Shown here piece by piece: positions 22,201 through 31,985 of a stretch of DNA of 64,000 nt; the first letter of the stretch is position 1, and each line of letters begins with the position of its first letter. The stretch is from assembly GCA_034440615.1 (NCBI GenBank), contig JAOTOM010004677.1, positions 1 to 64,000 on the forward strand, written 5' to 3'. Position numbers and translations under genes: made by a program. Source of the DNA: Ashinkailepas kermadecensis (lineage: Eukaryota; Arthropoda; Thecostraca; Neolepadidae). The notes under the pieces are model-generated. The model saw only the letters and a program-made list of their open reading frames with translations, did not search any database and was not told the origin of the DNA.

Positions 22201-23920
22201 CGGGTCTGTTCCTGTCGGATGGTGGGTCCGTTGTCATCAGGTAGCGGGTCTGTTCCTGTCGGATGGTGGGTCCGTTGTCATCAGGTAGCGGGTCTGTTCC
22301 TGTCGGATGGTGGGTCCGTTGTCATCAGGTAGCGGGTCTGTTCCTGTCGGATGGTGGGTCCGTTGTCATCAGGTAGCGGGTCTGTTCCTGTCGGATGGTG
22401 GGTCCGTTGTCATCAGACAGCGGGTCTGTTCCTGTCGGATGGTGGGTCCGTTGTCATCAGGTAGCGGGTCTGTTCCTGTCGGATGGTGGGTCCGTTGTCA
22501 TCAGGTAGCGGGTCTGTTCCTGTCGGATGGTGGGTCCGTTGTCATCAGGTAGCGGGTCTGTTCCTGTCGGATGGTGGGTCCGTTGTCATCAGGTAGCGGG
22601 TCTGTTCCTGTCGGATGGTGGGTCCGTTGTCATCAGGTAGCGGGTCTGTTCCTGTCGGATGGTGGGTCCGTTGTCATCAGGTAGCGGGTCTGTTCCTGTC
22701 GGATGGTGGGTCCGTTGTCATCAGGTAGCGGGTCTGTTCCTGTCGGATGGTGGGTCCTGGTAGCGGGTCTGTTCCTGTCGGATGGTGGGTCCGTTGTCAT
22801 CAGGTAGCGGGTCTGTTCCTGTCGGATGGTGGGTCCGTTGTCATCAGGCAGCGGGTCTGTTCCTGTCGGATGGTGGGTCCGTTGTCATCAGACAGCGGGT
22901 CTGTTCCTGTCGGATGGTGGGTCCGTTGTCATCAGGTAGCGGGTCTGTTCCTGTCGGATGGTGGGTCCGTTGTCATCAGACAGCGGGTCTGTTCCTGTCG
23001 GATGGTGGGTCCGTTGTCATCAGGTAGCGGGTCTGTTCCTGTCGGATGGTGGGTCCGTTGTCATCAGGTAGCGGGTCTGTTCCTGTCGGATGGTGGGTCC
23101 GTTGTCATCAGGTAGCGGGTCTGTTCCTGTCGGATGGTGGGTCCGTTGTCATCAGGTAGCGGGTCTGTTCCTGTCGGATGGTGGGTCCGTTGTCATCAGA
23201 CAGCGGGTCTGTTCCTGTCGGATGGTGGGTCCGTTGTCATCAGACAGCGGGTCTGTTCCTGTCGGATGGTGGGTCCGTTGTCATCAGGTAGCGGGTCTGT
23301 TCCTGTCGGATGGTGGGTCCGTTGTCATCAGGTAGCGGGTCTGTTCCTGTCGGATGGTGGGTCCGTTGTCATCAGGTAGCGGGTCTGTTCCTGTCGGATG
23401 GTGGGTCCGTTGTCATCAGGTAGCGGGTCTGTTCCTGTCGGATGGTGGGTCCGTTGTCATCAGGTAGCGGGTCTGTTCCTGTCGGATGGTGGGTCCGTTG
23501 TCATCAGGTAGCGGGTCTGTTCCTGTCGGATGGTGGGTCCGTTGTCATCAGACAGCGGGTCTGTTCCTGTCGGATGGTGGGTCCGTTGTCATCAGATAGC
23601 GGGTCTGTTCTCTTATGTCGGATGGTGGGTCCGTTGTCGTCAGGACAGCGGGTCTGTTCCTGTCGGATGGTGGGTCCGTTGTCATCAGACAGCGGGTCTG
23701 TTCCTGTCGGATGGTGGGTCCGTTGTCATCAGGTAGCGGGTCTGTTCCTGTCGGATGGTGGGTCCGTTGTCGTCAGGTAGCGGGTCTGTTCCTGTCGGAT
23801 GGTGGGTCCGTTGTCATCAGGTAGCGGGTCTGTTCCTGTCGGATGGTGGGTCCGTTGTCATCAGGTAGCGGGTCTGTTCCTGTCGGATGGTGGGTCCGTT
23901 GTCATCAGACAGCGGATCTG
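19248..23920. repeat. 44-bp satellite, about 106 near-identical copies
   Basis: The largest array in the window. Each 44-bp unit is two related 22-bp halves: TAGCGGGTCTGTTCCTGTCG plus GA, and TGGTGGGTCCGTTGTCATCA plus GG. Copies are almost identical; the commonest variant replaces AGGTAGCGG with AGACAGCGG. Small indels occur near 20617-20635, 21650-21672, 22755 and 23600-23645. Variant pairs at 19731/20039 and 20833/21141 are both exactly 308 bp (seven units) apart, suggesting block amplification. Open frames of about 81 codons recur because the repeat has few stops. Confidence 0.97.
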
Positions 23921-24030
23921 TTCTCGTCAGATATCGGGTCTGTTGCCGTCGATATAGCGGGTCCGTCCTCGTCAGATAGCGGGTCCGTTATCGTTAGATA
24001 GCGGCTCTGTTCTCTTCTATATTTATACAG
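23921..24030. repeat. Right edge of the 44-bp satellite, decayed monomers
   Basis: 22-bp-type monomers such as AGCGGGTCCGTCCTCGTCAG continue past the uniform array with growing divergence, ending in AT-rich sequence. Confidence 0.85.
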
Positions 24031-24048
24031 CGCGTCCGTTCTTGCAGT

Positions 24049-24236
24049 TATAAATTATTGGCGAAATAAGGTGGAACATACCACTTACTGAACATCGTTC
24101 CCAAAGAAGTATCGACATCGTGCTTCTTGGTGCGTGTTCGTGATGCCTCGTTTCTAACTGTATTCCGTTTACAAGTATTATACTTTTGCTCACCATAACG
24201 GATTCGGGATCGTAATAACGAACATCCGTAGTGCAA
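24049..24236 (-). mobile_element. Dispersed repeat, copy 1 of an unnamed family
   Basis: On the minus strand this aligns with 53385-53552. Shared blocks include ATGGTGAGCA, AAGCACGATGTC and TTGGGAA.GATGT. Translated, both copies give a related peptide (GE.K...T, RNE.SR, KHDV.TSLG.M), so they may descend from a coding transposon segment. The family and its ends are unknown. This copy lies just outside the satellite edge. Confidence 0.6.
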
Positions 24237-24364
24237 TTATAGGTGAAGGGATTACCTATGGTGTGCTATATTAAACAATGCCAGTTTATAACATTGGTGT
24301 TTGTATCGTTATCGTTCGTATCGGATCCCCAAATTAGGTATATTTCGAAACATGCAAAACGGGA

Positions 24365-24478
24365 ACCGTCATATGTACTATGACCGTATATCACCGTCAT
24401 ATCACCGTCATAACCGTGATATCACAACCGTCATATGACCGTCATACCGGCATATCACCGACACCGTCATATGTCTCC
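24365..24478. repeat. Short degenerate repeat (ACCGTCATAT)
   Basis: About ten irregular copies of a 9-12-base CACCGTCATAT-like word. Confidence 0.8.
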
Positions 24479-24599
24479 AAACTGGGTTTGCAGGACTTAA
24501 TTTTTTGTAAAAATAACATTACTTCCAAGGCGATTTCGACGATGCGATGCTGTACTCGTTTCCACATCTCACACCTGGCGAGAGATGCTATTTTAGCAC

Positions 24600-25070
24600 T
24601 GCGTCCTTGTCAGATGGCGCGTCTTCTCTCAAGGTATAGCGGGTCTGTTCTCGTCATATAGCGTGTCTTCTCTCATCATATAACGGATCTGTTCTCGTCA
24701 TATAGCTTGTCTTCTCTCATCATATATAGCGTGTATGTTCTCGTCATTTAGCGGGTCCGTTCTCGTCATATAGCGTATCTTCTCTCATCATATATATCGT
24801 GTATGTTCTCGCATCTAGCGGATCTGTTCTCGGCATATAGCGTGCCTTTTCTCATCATATAGCGGATCTGTTCTCGTCATGTGACGTGTCTTCTCTCATC
24901 ATATAGCGTGCCTGTTTTCGTCATCTAGCGGATCTGTTCTCGTCATATAGCGTGTCTTCTCTCATCATATAGTGGGCCTGTTCTCGTCATATAGCGTGTC
25001 TTCGCTCATCATATATAGCGTGTCTGTTCTCGTCAGATGGTGTGCCTGTTCTCGCCAGGTAGCGCCTATA
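24600..25070. repeat. Second, diverged domain of the 22/44-bp satellite
   Basis: Alternating 22-bp monomers: a GCGGATCTGTTCTCGTCATA type and a GCGTGTCTTCTCTCATCATA type, forming 44-bp dimers. Both resemble the edge monomers at 23921-24030, but the pairing differs from the core dimer. This looks like an older or independently dimerised branch of the same satellite. Confidence 0.85.
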
Positions 25071-25510
25071 TCCCGTGGTCTCTGCCCGTTAGACTGCCGG
25101 CCGACGCCCCCCCCCCCCTCCCGAACCGGTCCCATGAACGCCGACCTCCTACCGGTCCAACTGCTGAATGGGTGAATGGGAGCGGATTGCGCCCAGAAGC
25201 GGGTCTGCTGTCAGACTGGCCGCCCGCTGCTCACATGGCGGGGGTTCACACCGACTCCGGCCTCGCTCCCCCTCCCACCCCACCCCCCGCCGACCAGCGA
25301 CGCCGTCAGCGGCTTCTGTGCGGCAGGAGGGGGGAGGGATCTGCGCTGCGGATTAACCGGAGCGGTTCGGCTGGCTCGGAGACGACCGCGCTCGCCGCCC
25401 GCCCCGGCGCGGGCCGTCCGAGCCTGCGGTGGTCGCTCGTTCTGTGCTGGCCCTGTGACCGCTGCCGTCGACGCACAGTTCGGCGAAGGCGGTTGGTAAA
25501 CTGGGGTGAT
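25071..25510. other. GC-rich unique sequence, no gene recognised
   Basis: Contains poly-C near 25108-25117. Open frames overlap on both strands and resemble nothing I know. Confidence 0.45.
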
Positions 25511-25785
25511 GTCGTCACTCGCGGCCCGACGGCGTGGGCGACTGGGCGACTGGGCGACTGGGCGACTTGGAGAGCATGGGTGACGCGAAATGATCCGGGC
25601 GAATGCTGGGGTAATGTCGGCACTCGCGGCTCGATGGCGTGGTAGACTGGACGACTGGGAGAGCATGGGTGACGCGAAATGATCCGGGCGGATGCTGGGA
25701 TAATGTCGTCACTCGCGGCTCGATGGCGTGGGAGACTGGACGACTGGGAGAGCATGGGCGACGCGAAATGATCCGGGCGGATGAT
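25511..25785. repeat. 89-bp tandem repeat, three copies
   Basis: Copies start GTCGTCACTCGCGG at 25511, GTCGGCACTCGCGG at 25616 and GTCGTCACTCGCGG at 25705. Each includes GAGAGCATGGGTGACGCG and AAATGATCCGGGCG. The first copy is 16 bases longer through extra GGGCGACT units. Confidence 0.92.
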
Positions 25786-27552
25786 ACGCGTCGAAGGGGA
25801 GCTCGGTCGCGACTGACTGGCCCGGTGGCAGACGGACACCGGTCACCGCTAGGTCAACACAATGCCACGGCAGCGTACGACCACCAGACAACACCGCTCG
25901 ACTGGTGTGTGGTGCCCGCTTCTCGAGTCGAACTTTAAGCCCGGTCAGGAAGAAGGCGAGCGAGCCGCGATCGGCTTGCGGTGACGCTGAAGTGGTTTGC
26001 GATCGGCCCTAGAAGGGTGTGCAAAGCTGGCTGTGTGACCTCGCGTCACGTTTCTTTCTCGCGATCGCCGCGCGCGATAAGCGGGCGCCTGTTCTGACTG
26101 GTTGCTGTCAGGTGTGTGGCGATTACAGTTTGGTTTTTACACTCGTCACAGTTAGCTGGCGGCTGCTCGCGGTAATAGAGATGCGATGACGGTCAGCCGG
26201 ATACGTGATGATGGGGGGGGCTGCCGGTGTCCCACTGTCCCACTGGAAAGCGTGGTGTCACCTATGGGAGGGGGCGAAGTTCTTCAAATGTTTAGGAATT
26301 GAAACATTACGTGCATGCATGGGTGTGTTCTCGAAAAGGCGCTGGTCATACGTTGCCAAATATTTCTGATACGTGCATTTTCCTCGAAATATTTGAAGGC
26401 TAACGTTTTCAATGAATGTCACACCCAAGATTTCGAGAAAATACAATCCAGAGAAAATCTCCGAAAAGCCAAATTGTTTTCCGCAATGGGCAACATTTGT
26501 CCCCATTAATATAGGACAAAATATTAATATAGGACACGTATTTGGATTTCTGATTGCTGTATGGGAAAATTGAACGTAACCGACCTCCCCCTCCCACCTC
26601 TTGCATGTGCTAACATACTTGGTGTCAGCGACTGTGCTAACATCGGTAATGAGCAGGGTTGGATTTTTGCTTCGTAATCATGGATTTGGAGACGTAAATG
26701 TTGGTGCAATTGAATACGGAGAGGATGTTTTTCTTCACACCCGTGACATCAGAATCCCAGGTTGCGCTTTCCAGTGAATCGTGAGCATGTTTTTGACCAC
26801 AGTGCCAAACAGCACCATTTAACGTCCAAATGAGAAAAACAAGAGGATGATTTCCTGGAAAGGATGACGCTCCGGGTGCCAAAAATCCAGTAATATCCTA
26901 TTTTTCCAACCTTGGTAATGAGTTAATACTGCGGAAGCTGTCGGTGATTACCTAGCCTCCAGCTTTTCACCATCGACCCCCCAGTTTGTTGTGCTGTGTC
27001 TGGACGGGGACGAGGCACATGTTCGTCGGCTGGGATTACGTGCCGCTCGTGACCTGAGGCTGTCCAGCATCCTGTTGTGACCGTCCGGTGTGGTTTCCGT
27101 ACAATGTCCCCTGAAATTGATATTGATAGAGTGGAGGATGGTGATGTGATGTGATGTGATGGGATGGGATGGGAGGGAATATGAGAAGAAATGAAGATGT
27201 GATGCCAAAAAAGCCAGGTGGTGTTTAAAATGTGTGCAAATGTATATGGATGATGCCTGTTGGTGACTTACTTTCTCTGACTTTGTTAATTGTTTGGTGG
27301 TGGTGATGACAGTAGTGCATCTGCTATCTTTACAAGTCGGCAGTGCTGCTGTCAGAAGTCATACGTTTTTAAACGTTTTTATAGACTCGAATCTCACTCA
27401 TTTGTGAAAAAGTATGTGGCAAAAGAAGCAAAAATAGCACTTAATGATGCCAAAAAGGAAGATTGATGGGAAAATAACAATTGTCACTGAGTGTGGGTCT
27501 CCACTCAAATTTCAGACTGTCAGGGCACTGTCTCCATATGTCCGCCCGTGTA
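25786..27552. other. Unique sequence, no gene recognised
   Basis: GC-rich to about 26200, then AT-richer. A GTGAT/GGGAT microsatellite lies at about 27138-27175 and poly-G near 26213. Open frames such as 26258-26506 (minus) have no recognised family, and no splice-bounded exon was convincing. Confidence 0.45.
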
Positions 27553-27720
27553 CCATTGTCGGACCGAAGGCTGGAGATCTCTCGCCGAGCCAGAGGTCCG
27601 GACCCCATCCCCGACCCACGGTGGGTCTGCAGCCATGGTCGGACCCAAGGCTGGAGAGCTCTCGCCAAGCCAGCGGGTCCGGATCCCCCCCCTGGACCCA
27701 CCCGGGATCTCCAGCCATCC
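27553..27720. repeat. Tandem duplication, about 84 bp
   Basis: Two copies joined near 27637, each with a TCGGACC.AAGGCTGGAGA segment, CTCTCGCC.AGCCAG and a GGTCCGGA.CCC segment. Confidence 0.85.
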
Positions 27721-28404
27721 AACATGTAGGCCGCGCTTTGCGAGCGACGTTTGCTGCAATCATGACCGATCTCCCTCCACATTCTGTGCTGTGGAGCAGT
27801 ACGCGTGACCGAGCACGGAGCGAACACGCGAACGCGGCTTGAATACCGGGCACGAATTCCCGCACTGCGGGCGCAACATCACAAGGTAGGCCGCCTCTGC
27901 AAACCCGAACTAGGTCGGAAAGCTGCCTTGGGGTCGTGATGGAAATGCATCGTTTCGACTGGCTGGGCCGGGACCAGGACCCAGACCAGAATTGAGGCAC
28001 TGCACGGCGCGGGGCTGCGCACGAAGCCATTCGGTGTTGTCGTTCCCAGCCCGAGCGAACGCCTGAGGCGCTCATCTGACCGGCACCGAGCAGCCTGAGT
28101 CCGTGACATCACTCGTCCTGTACCGTGTCACTCGGATGTGGCCCCCCAGTCGACCGCAATAGCCTGCGAATCCTCCAGGCTGCTGAGTCGGTCAGCGGCC
28201 GGCGAACCGCGGACCCCACCGGCTCGGCGGTGTTGGGCGGTGTGTGACAGTTTCAGCGCCGCCGTGGGGTCGTCAGGCCGCCATGGTCGTCCGCGTGTGT
28301 CGCTGCACGGACGGCCAGGCCGACAGGTCATGCCTGCACGCAGCTCTTGTCAGTCGCAGTCGAAGACTGTTTACGCGAGCCACAGTGCGGCCATTTGCCG
28401 CGCC
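27721..28404. other. GC-rich unique sequence, no gene recognised
   Basis: Overlapping long frames on both strands, typical of GC-rich noncoding DNA. No recognised protein family. Confidence 0.45.
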
Positions 28405-29337
28405 GCTGACGGACGTTTTGTGTGGCCGCCGGTGGACGTTGTGTGTGGCCGTCGGTGGACGTTGTGTGTGGCCGTCGGTGGACGTTGTGTGTGGCCGTCG
28501 GTGGACGTTGTGTGTGGCCGTCGGTGGACGTTGTGTGTGTGGCCGTCGGTGGACATTGTGTGTCACCACTTGTTGACGTTGTGTGTGGCCGCCGGTGGAC
28601 GTTGTGTGTGACCGTCGGTGGACGTTGTTTGTGGCCGCCGGTGGACGTTGTGTGTGTGGCCGTCGGTGGACATTGTGTGTCACCACTTGTTGACGTTGTT
28701 TGTGGCCGCCGGTGGACGTTGTGTGTGCCCGTCGGTGGACGTTGTGTGTGTGGCCGCCGGTGGACGTTGTGTGTGGCCGTCGGTGGACGTTGTGTGTGGC
28801 CGTCGGTAGACGTTGTGTGCGGCCGCCGGTGGACGTTGTGTGTCACCACTTGTTGACGTGTGTGGCCGCCGGTGGACGTTGTGTGTGGCCGTCGGTGGAC
28901 GTTGTGTGTGGCCGCCGGTGGACGTTGTGTGTGGCCGTCGGTGGACATTGTGTGTCACCACTTGTTGACGTTGTTTGTGGCCGCCGGTGGACGTTGTGTG
29001 TGGCCGTTGGTGGACGTCGTGTGTGGCCGTCGGTGGACGTTGTGTGTGGCCGTCAGTGGACGTTGTTTGTGGCCGCCGGTGGACGTTGTGTGTGTGTGGC
29101 CGTCGGTGGACATTGTGTGTCCCCACTTGTTGATGTTGTTTGTGGCCGCCGGTGGACGTTGTGTGTGGCCGTCGGTGGACGTCGTGTGTGGCCGTCGGTG
29201 GACGTTGTGTGTGGCCGTCAGTGGACGTTTTGTGTGACCGTCGGTAGACGTTGTGTGTGGCCGCCGGTGGACGTTGTGTGTCACCACTTGTTGACGTGTG
29301 TGGCCGCCGGTGGACGTCGTGTGTGGCCGTCAGTTGA
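28405..29337. repeat. 23-bp tandem repeat
   Basis: About 40 copies of GGCCGTCGGTGGACGTTGTG plus TGT. Recurrent variants are GGCCGCCGG, and CACCACTTGTTGACGTTG, which returns at irregular intervals. The long open frames on both strands arise from the repeat. Confidence 0.95.
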
Positions 29338-29819
29338 GGGCGCTGTGCGCTACGTCCGACAGTGATGTGCACGTAGCATCGCCGTCTGCCGGTGCACGGC
29401 ACCAGCCCGGGCTGTACACGTTGTGCACGGCACCAGCCCGGGCTGTACACGTTGTGCACCGGACCCGTTGCACTACTGCACTACTGCACTGTGCACGGTA
29501 TACAATGCAGGGCATTTGGATGAGTGCAGGAGCAGCGCGATGGACATCATCTCATGCACGCTGGGCATTAGGGCGGTGGCAGTCATGCCCTCTGGAATTC
29601 GTCTGCCTTCTGTCTGCAAATTATATTGTGAATAGCCTTGTGTACCAGTGTGTTGAGTGTGCCCTTCGGGCATCGATTTGGGAGTACGGTTTATCTTGAT
29701 CACATGCAGCGTGGTTTCCATATGCAAGGCAATTTCATCGAAAAGTTTGGGTGTAGCTTGTATTTCATCCTATCTATATGCTCCAATGACCGGTCAGCCA
29801 ACTGCAAAAAGGACGTGCA
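29338..29819. other. Unique sequence and left SINE target site
   Basis: A tandem duplication of a GCACGGCACCAGCCCGGGCT segment lies at about 29393-29460. The rest is unique and becomes AT-richer. The left copy of the SINE target-site duplication is 29806-29819. Confidence 0.5.
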
Positions 29820-29980
29820 GGGGACGAGTAGTCTAGGGGTAAGATGCCCGTCTCACAATCGAAAGATTGTGGGTTCGAGTCTCACCTGTCGCTACTCTTC
29901 GCCCGCGACCAATCGGCGTGGGAGATTGGCGACGCTACATGACTCAACGGTCGATGTGTCGTAAAAACCAACAACCAACC
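29820..29980 (+). mobile_element. tRNA-derived SINE, copy 1
   Basis: A complete-looking SINE of about 161 bp. The A box TAGTCTAGGGG (29829-29839) and B box GGTTCGAGTCT (29872-29882) match RNA polymerase III internal promoter consensus, with starts 43 bp apart. The T-arm GTGGG/CTCAC flanking the B-box loop is paired. A tRNA-unrelated body follows (CGCGACCAATCGGCG...GATTGGCGACGC), then a 3' tail of AACC-type repeats. It is flanked by a 14-bp target-site duplication with one mismatch: AAAAAGGACGTGCA (29806-29819) and AAAAAGGGCGTGCA (29981-29994). I cannot assign the parental tRNA because the anticodon arm has degenerated. The second copy is at 45050-45221. Confidence 0.9.
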
Positions 29981-30152
29981 AAAAAGGGCGTGCATTGAAG
30001 TAGGCTGTTGTTCACGATTTGCACGACGTGCGTCACTGTATTGCCGCAGCCATATTACCCAATCGACCGCTTGGAAACACTTCCGCTTTGGATCTCCCTT
30101 CATTTGATGCTCCTGTCACAACTCCCTTCAAGTCGCCGCCCAGACGGTGGGA

Positions 30153-30302
30153 TAGACAGGGCAGCTGCTGGGTTATCGTTCGTTCGCGTTCCGTGCTGTC
30201 AATACATGACACAGTAGGTTGCCCGCTGAGCTGAAAGAACCAGCGTCCGCCTCGACTTTCCGGTCTGCCGTGAACAGCTGGCTGCTTCAACAGCGAGGAT
30301 AA
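30153..30302 (+). pseudogene. Non-LTR retrotransposon C-terminal relic, 3' end
   Basis: One reading frame gives LGYRSFAFRAVNT, a TGA stop, then LPAELKEPASASTFRSAVNS and WLLQQRG before TAA at 30300-30302. This fits the terminal signature of CR1/L2-like reverse transcriptases (RSF...A...WN.LP..LR...S...F...L..WL). The WN of that motif has been lost: the TGA sits where TGG is expected. Only this last segment of the element can be recognised. Confidence 0.65.
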
Positions 30303-31080
30303 TGAGGCGGCGTGTTGATGTCATATTGTTACACGGGTGCAAGGTGTGCTAGATGTGTCTTAGTGTGTTGTTTAAGCATTGGTGTTTTAGTGACCTGTAC
30401 CTGACGTAAGCCATCAAAACCGTGAAGGAAGGCTCAATACCGCTACTGCTATACGTGCTCCAGGCTTAATGACGTCACACGAGTTGTCCACGGAACAACC
30501 AATCGGAGTCGTCCGTTCAGACTCGGCCGTCTCAGCCTGGGTACTAATACTGTCTCAGCCGTCCATCAGATAAATCCGCCCATCACGCACCGCACCATGC
30601 GGTTGTTCATCTGGAATGGCGACGAATTAGCGCTACTTTTGTTGATGTCTCGGTAGCGAATGGTACATCGTGCACAAAGTGTGCATATCAGCTTGATCGC
30701 TGTGCCGACAAAAAAGCGAAACCACCACGAGCTACCTGACGTGTCCTGACCTGGACAGACGGTATAATGACGAAAACCGGTCGCGAACTCGGGGAGGGGC
30801 TCATAGCTCCTCTGTTCGGTCCTAGATGAGCGCTATTTCAGCCGTGTATGAACAGTTTTCACAGCTGGTTGGTTCCCATTTACTATCAAAGCTCCCATTG
30901 CCCATACAAATGTGGGACATACAGCGCTGTTCTTTTCGGGCGGGAGAGGATGAGAACATATTTCTGGAGTAGAAGAGTGCTAGTCATATAATCATAGAAT
31001 AGTGTGCTAGCCATAGCTTCATAGAATAGTCTTCTATGAAGGTGAAGCGTGAAGATTCTACCGAACGAAGCTCGAATAAT
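30303..31080. other. Unique sequence, no gene recognised
   Basis: Moderate-GC unique DNA. A single TGACGTCA octamer occurs near 30468 and a short direct repeat (CATAGAATAGT) near 30984 and 31020. No gene was recognised. Confidence 0.45.
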
Positions 31081-31095
31081 CCAATGCTCGGTTGC

Positions 31096-31142
31096 GCGAA
31101 TGATCAACTCTGGTCGAAGCGCCCTAAAGCCCAAATGACGAA
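31096..31142 (+). mobile_element. 47-bp retro-insertion with target-site duplication
   Basis: The element contains GCGAATGATCAACTCTGGTC followed by GAAGCGCCCTAAAGCCCAAA. It lies between CCAATGCTCGGTTGC (31081-31095) and CCAGTGCTCGGTTGC (31143-31157), a 15-bp target-site duplication with one mismatch. The same core occurs at 45791-45854 on the opposite strand with essentially one difference. It looks like a severely 5'-truncated SINE or LINE copy. Confidence 0.85.
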
Positions 31143-31339
31143 CCAGTGCTCGGTTGCAGGACGGGCATCAGCATAATTCCTAGATTGACTGCGTCCTCTG
31201 TCCGCCCGAGGCGGTGACGGCGGCGTGGTGGGGCCGCTCGGTCGTCGCGCTGTTGCCGACCTGTGTCGCTCTGCAGATACGGCGACACGACGGCCGCTGG
31301 TATCGGCTGCAATATCAGCTGAGGCTGGCCGGCCGGCCT

Positions 31340-31985
31340 GCCCCGTCACCCGCCTGTTGCCGGGGGGACACGTCGGTTGTGGCGACCCCTGTCCCGCCTG
31401 TTGTTGCCGGGCAGCACATCATCTGTGGTGGCCCCTGCCCCACCTGTTGTCGGGCAGCACATCATCTGTGGTGACCCCTGCCCCACCTGTTGCCGGGCAG
31501 CACATCATCTGTGGTGACCCCTGTCCCGCCTGTTGTTGCCGGACAGCACATCATCTGTGGTGACCCTTGTCCCGCCTGTTGCTGGGCAACACATCATCTG
31601 CGGTGACCCCTGACCCACTTGTTGCCGGGCAGCATATCATCTGGTGACCCCTGTCCCGCCTGCTGTTGCCGGCCAACACATCATCTGGTGACCCTTGTCC
31701 CGGCTGTTGCCGGGCAGCACATCATGTGTGGTGGCCCCTGCCCCACCTGTTGCCGGGCAGCACATCATCTGTGGTGACCCTTGTCCCGCCTGTTGCTGGG
31801 CAACACATCATCTGTGGTGACCCTTGTCCCGCCTGTTGCTGGGCAGCACATCATCTGCGGTGACCGCTGACCCCCCACTTGTTGCCGGGCAGCATATCAT
31901 CTGTGGTGGCCCCTGCCCCACCTGTTGTCGGGCAGTACATCATCTGTGGTGGCCCCTGTCCCGCCTGTTGCCTGGTCCATGGTGA
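31340..31985. repeat. 43-bp tandem repeat
   Basis: About 15 copies of a unit with CACCTGTTGCCGGGCAGCAC, ATCATCTGTGGTGACCCCTG and variants (TTGTTGCC, TTGCTGGGCAAC). At its right end it passes through hybrid monomers (31970-32060) into the 37-bp array. Confidence 0.94.

Noticed and set aside
19624..23824. Recurrent 81-codon frames in the satellite
   Set aside because: Identical frames repeat because the 44-bp units are identical; they end and restart at the same unit positions.
19060..24030. CRISPR-like regular direct repeats
   Set aside because: There are no unique spacers: units abut and are nearly identical throughout, and the context is eukaryotic.
29829..29900. Functional tRNA gene
   Set aside because: The promoter boxes and T-arm are good, but the anticodon and acceptor arms pair poorly, and the segment is the head of a SINE with target-site duplication.
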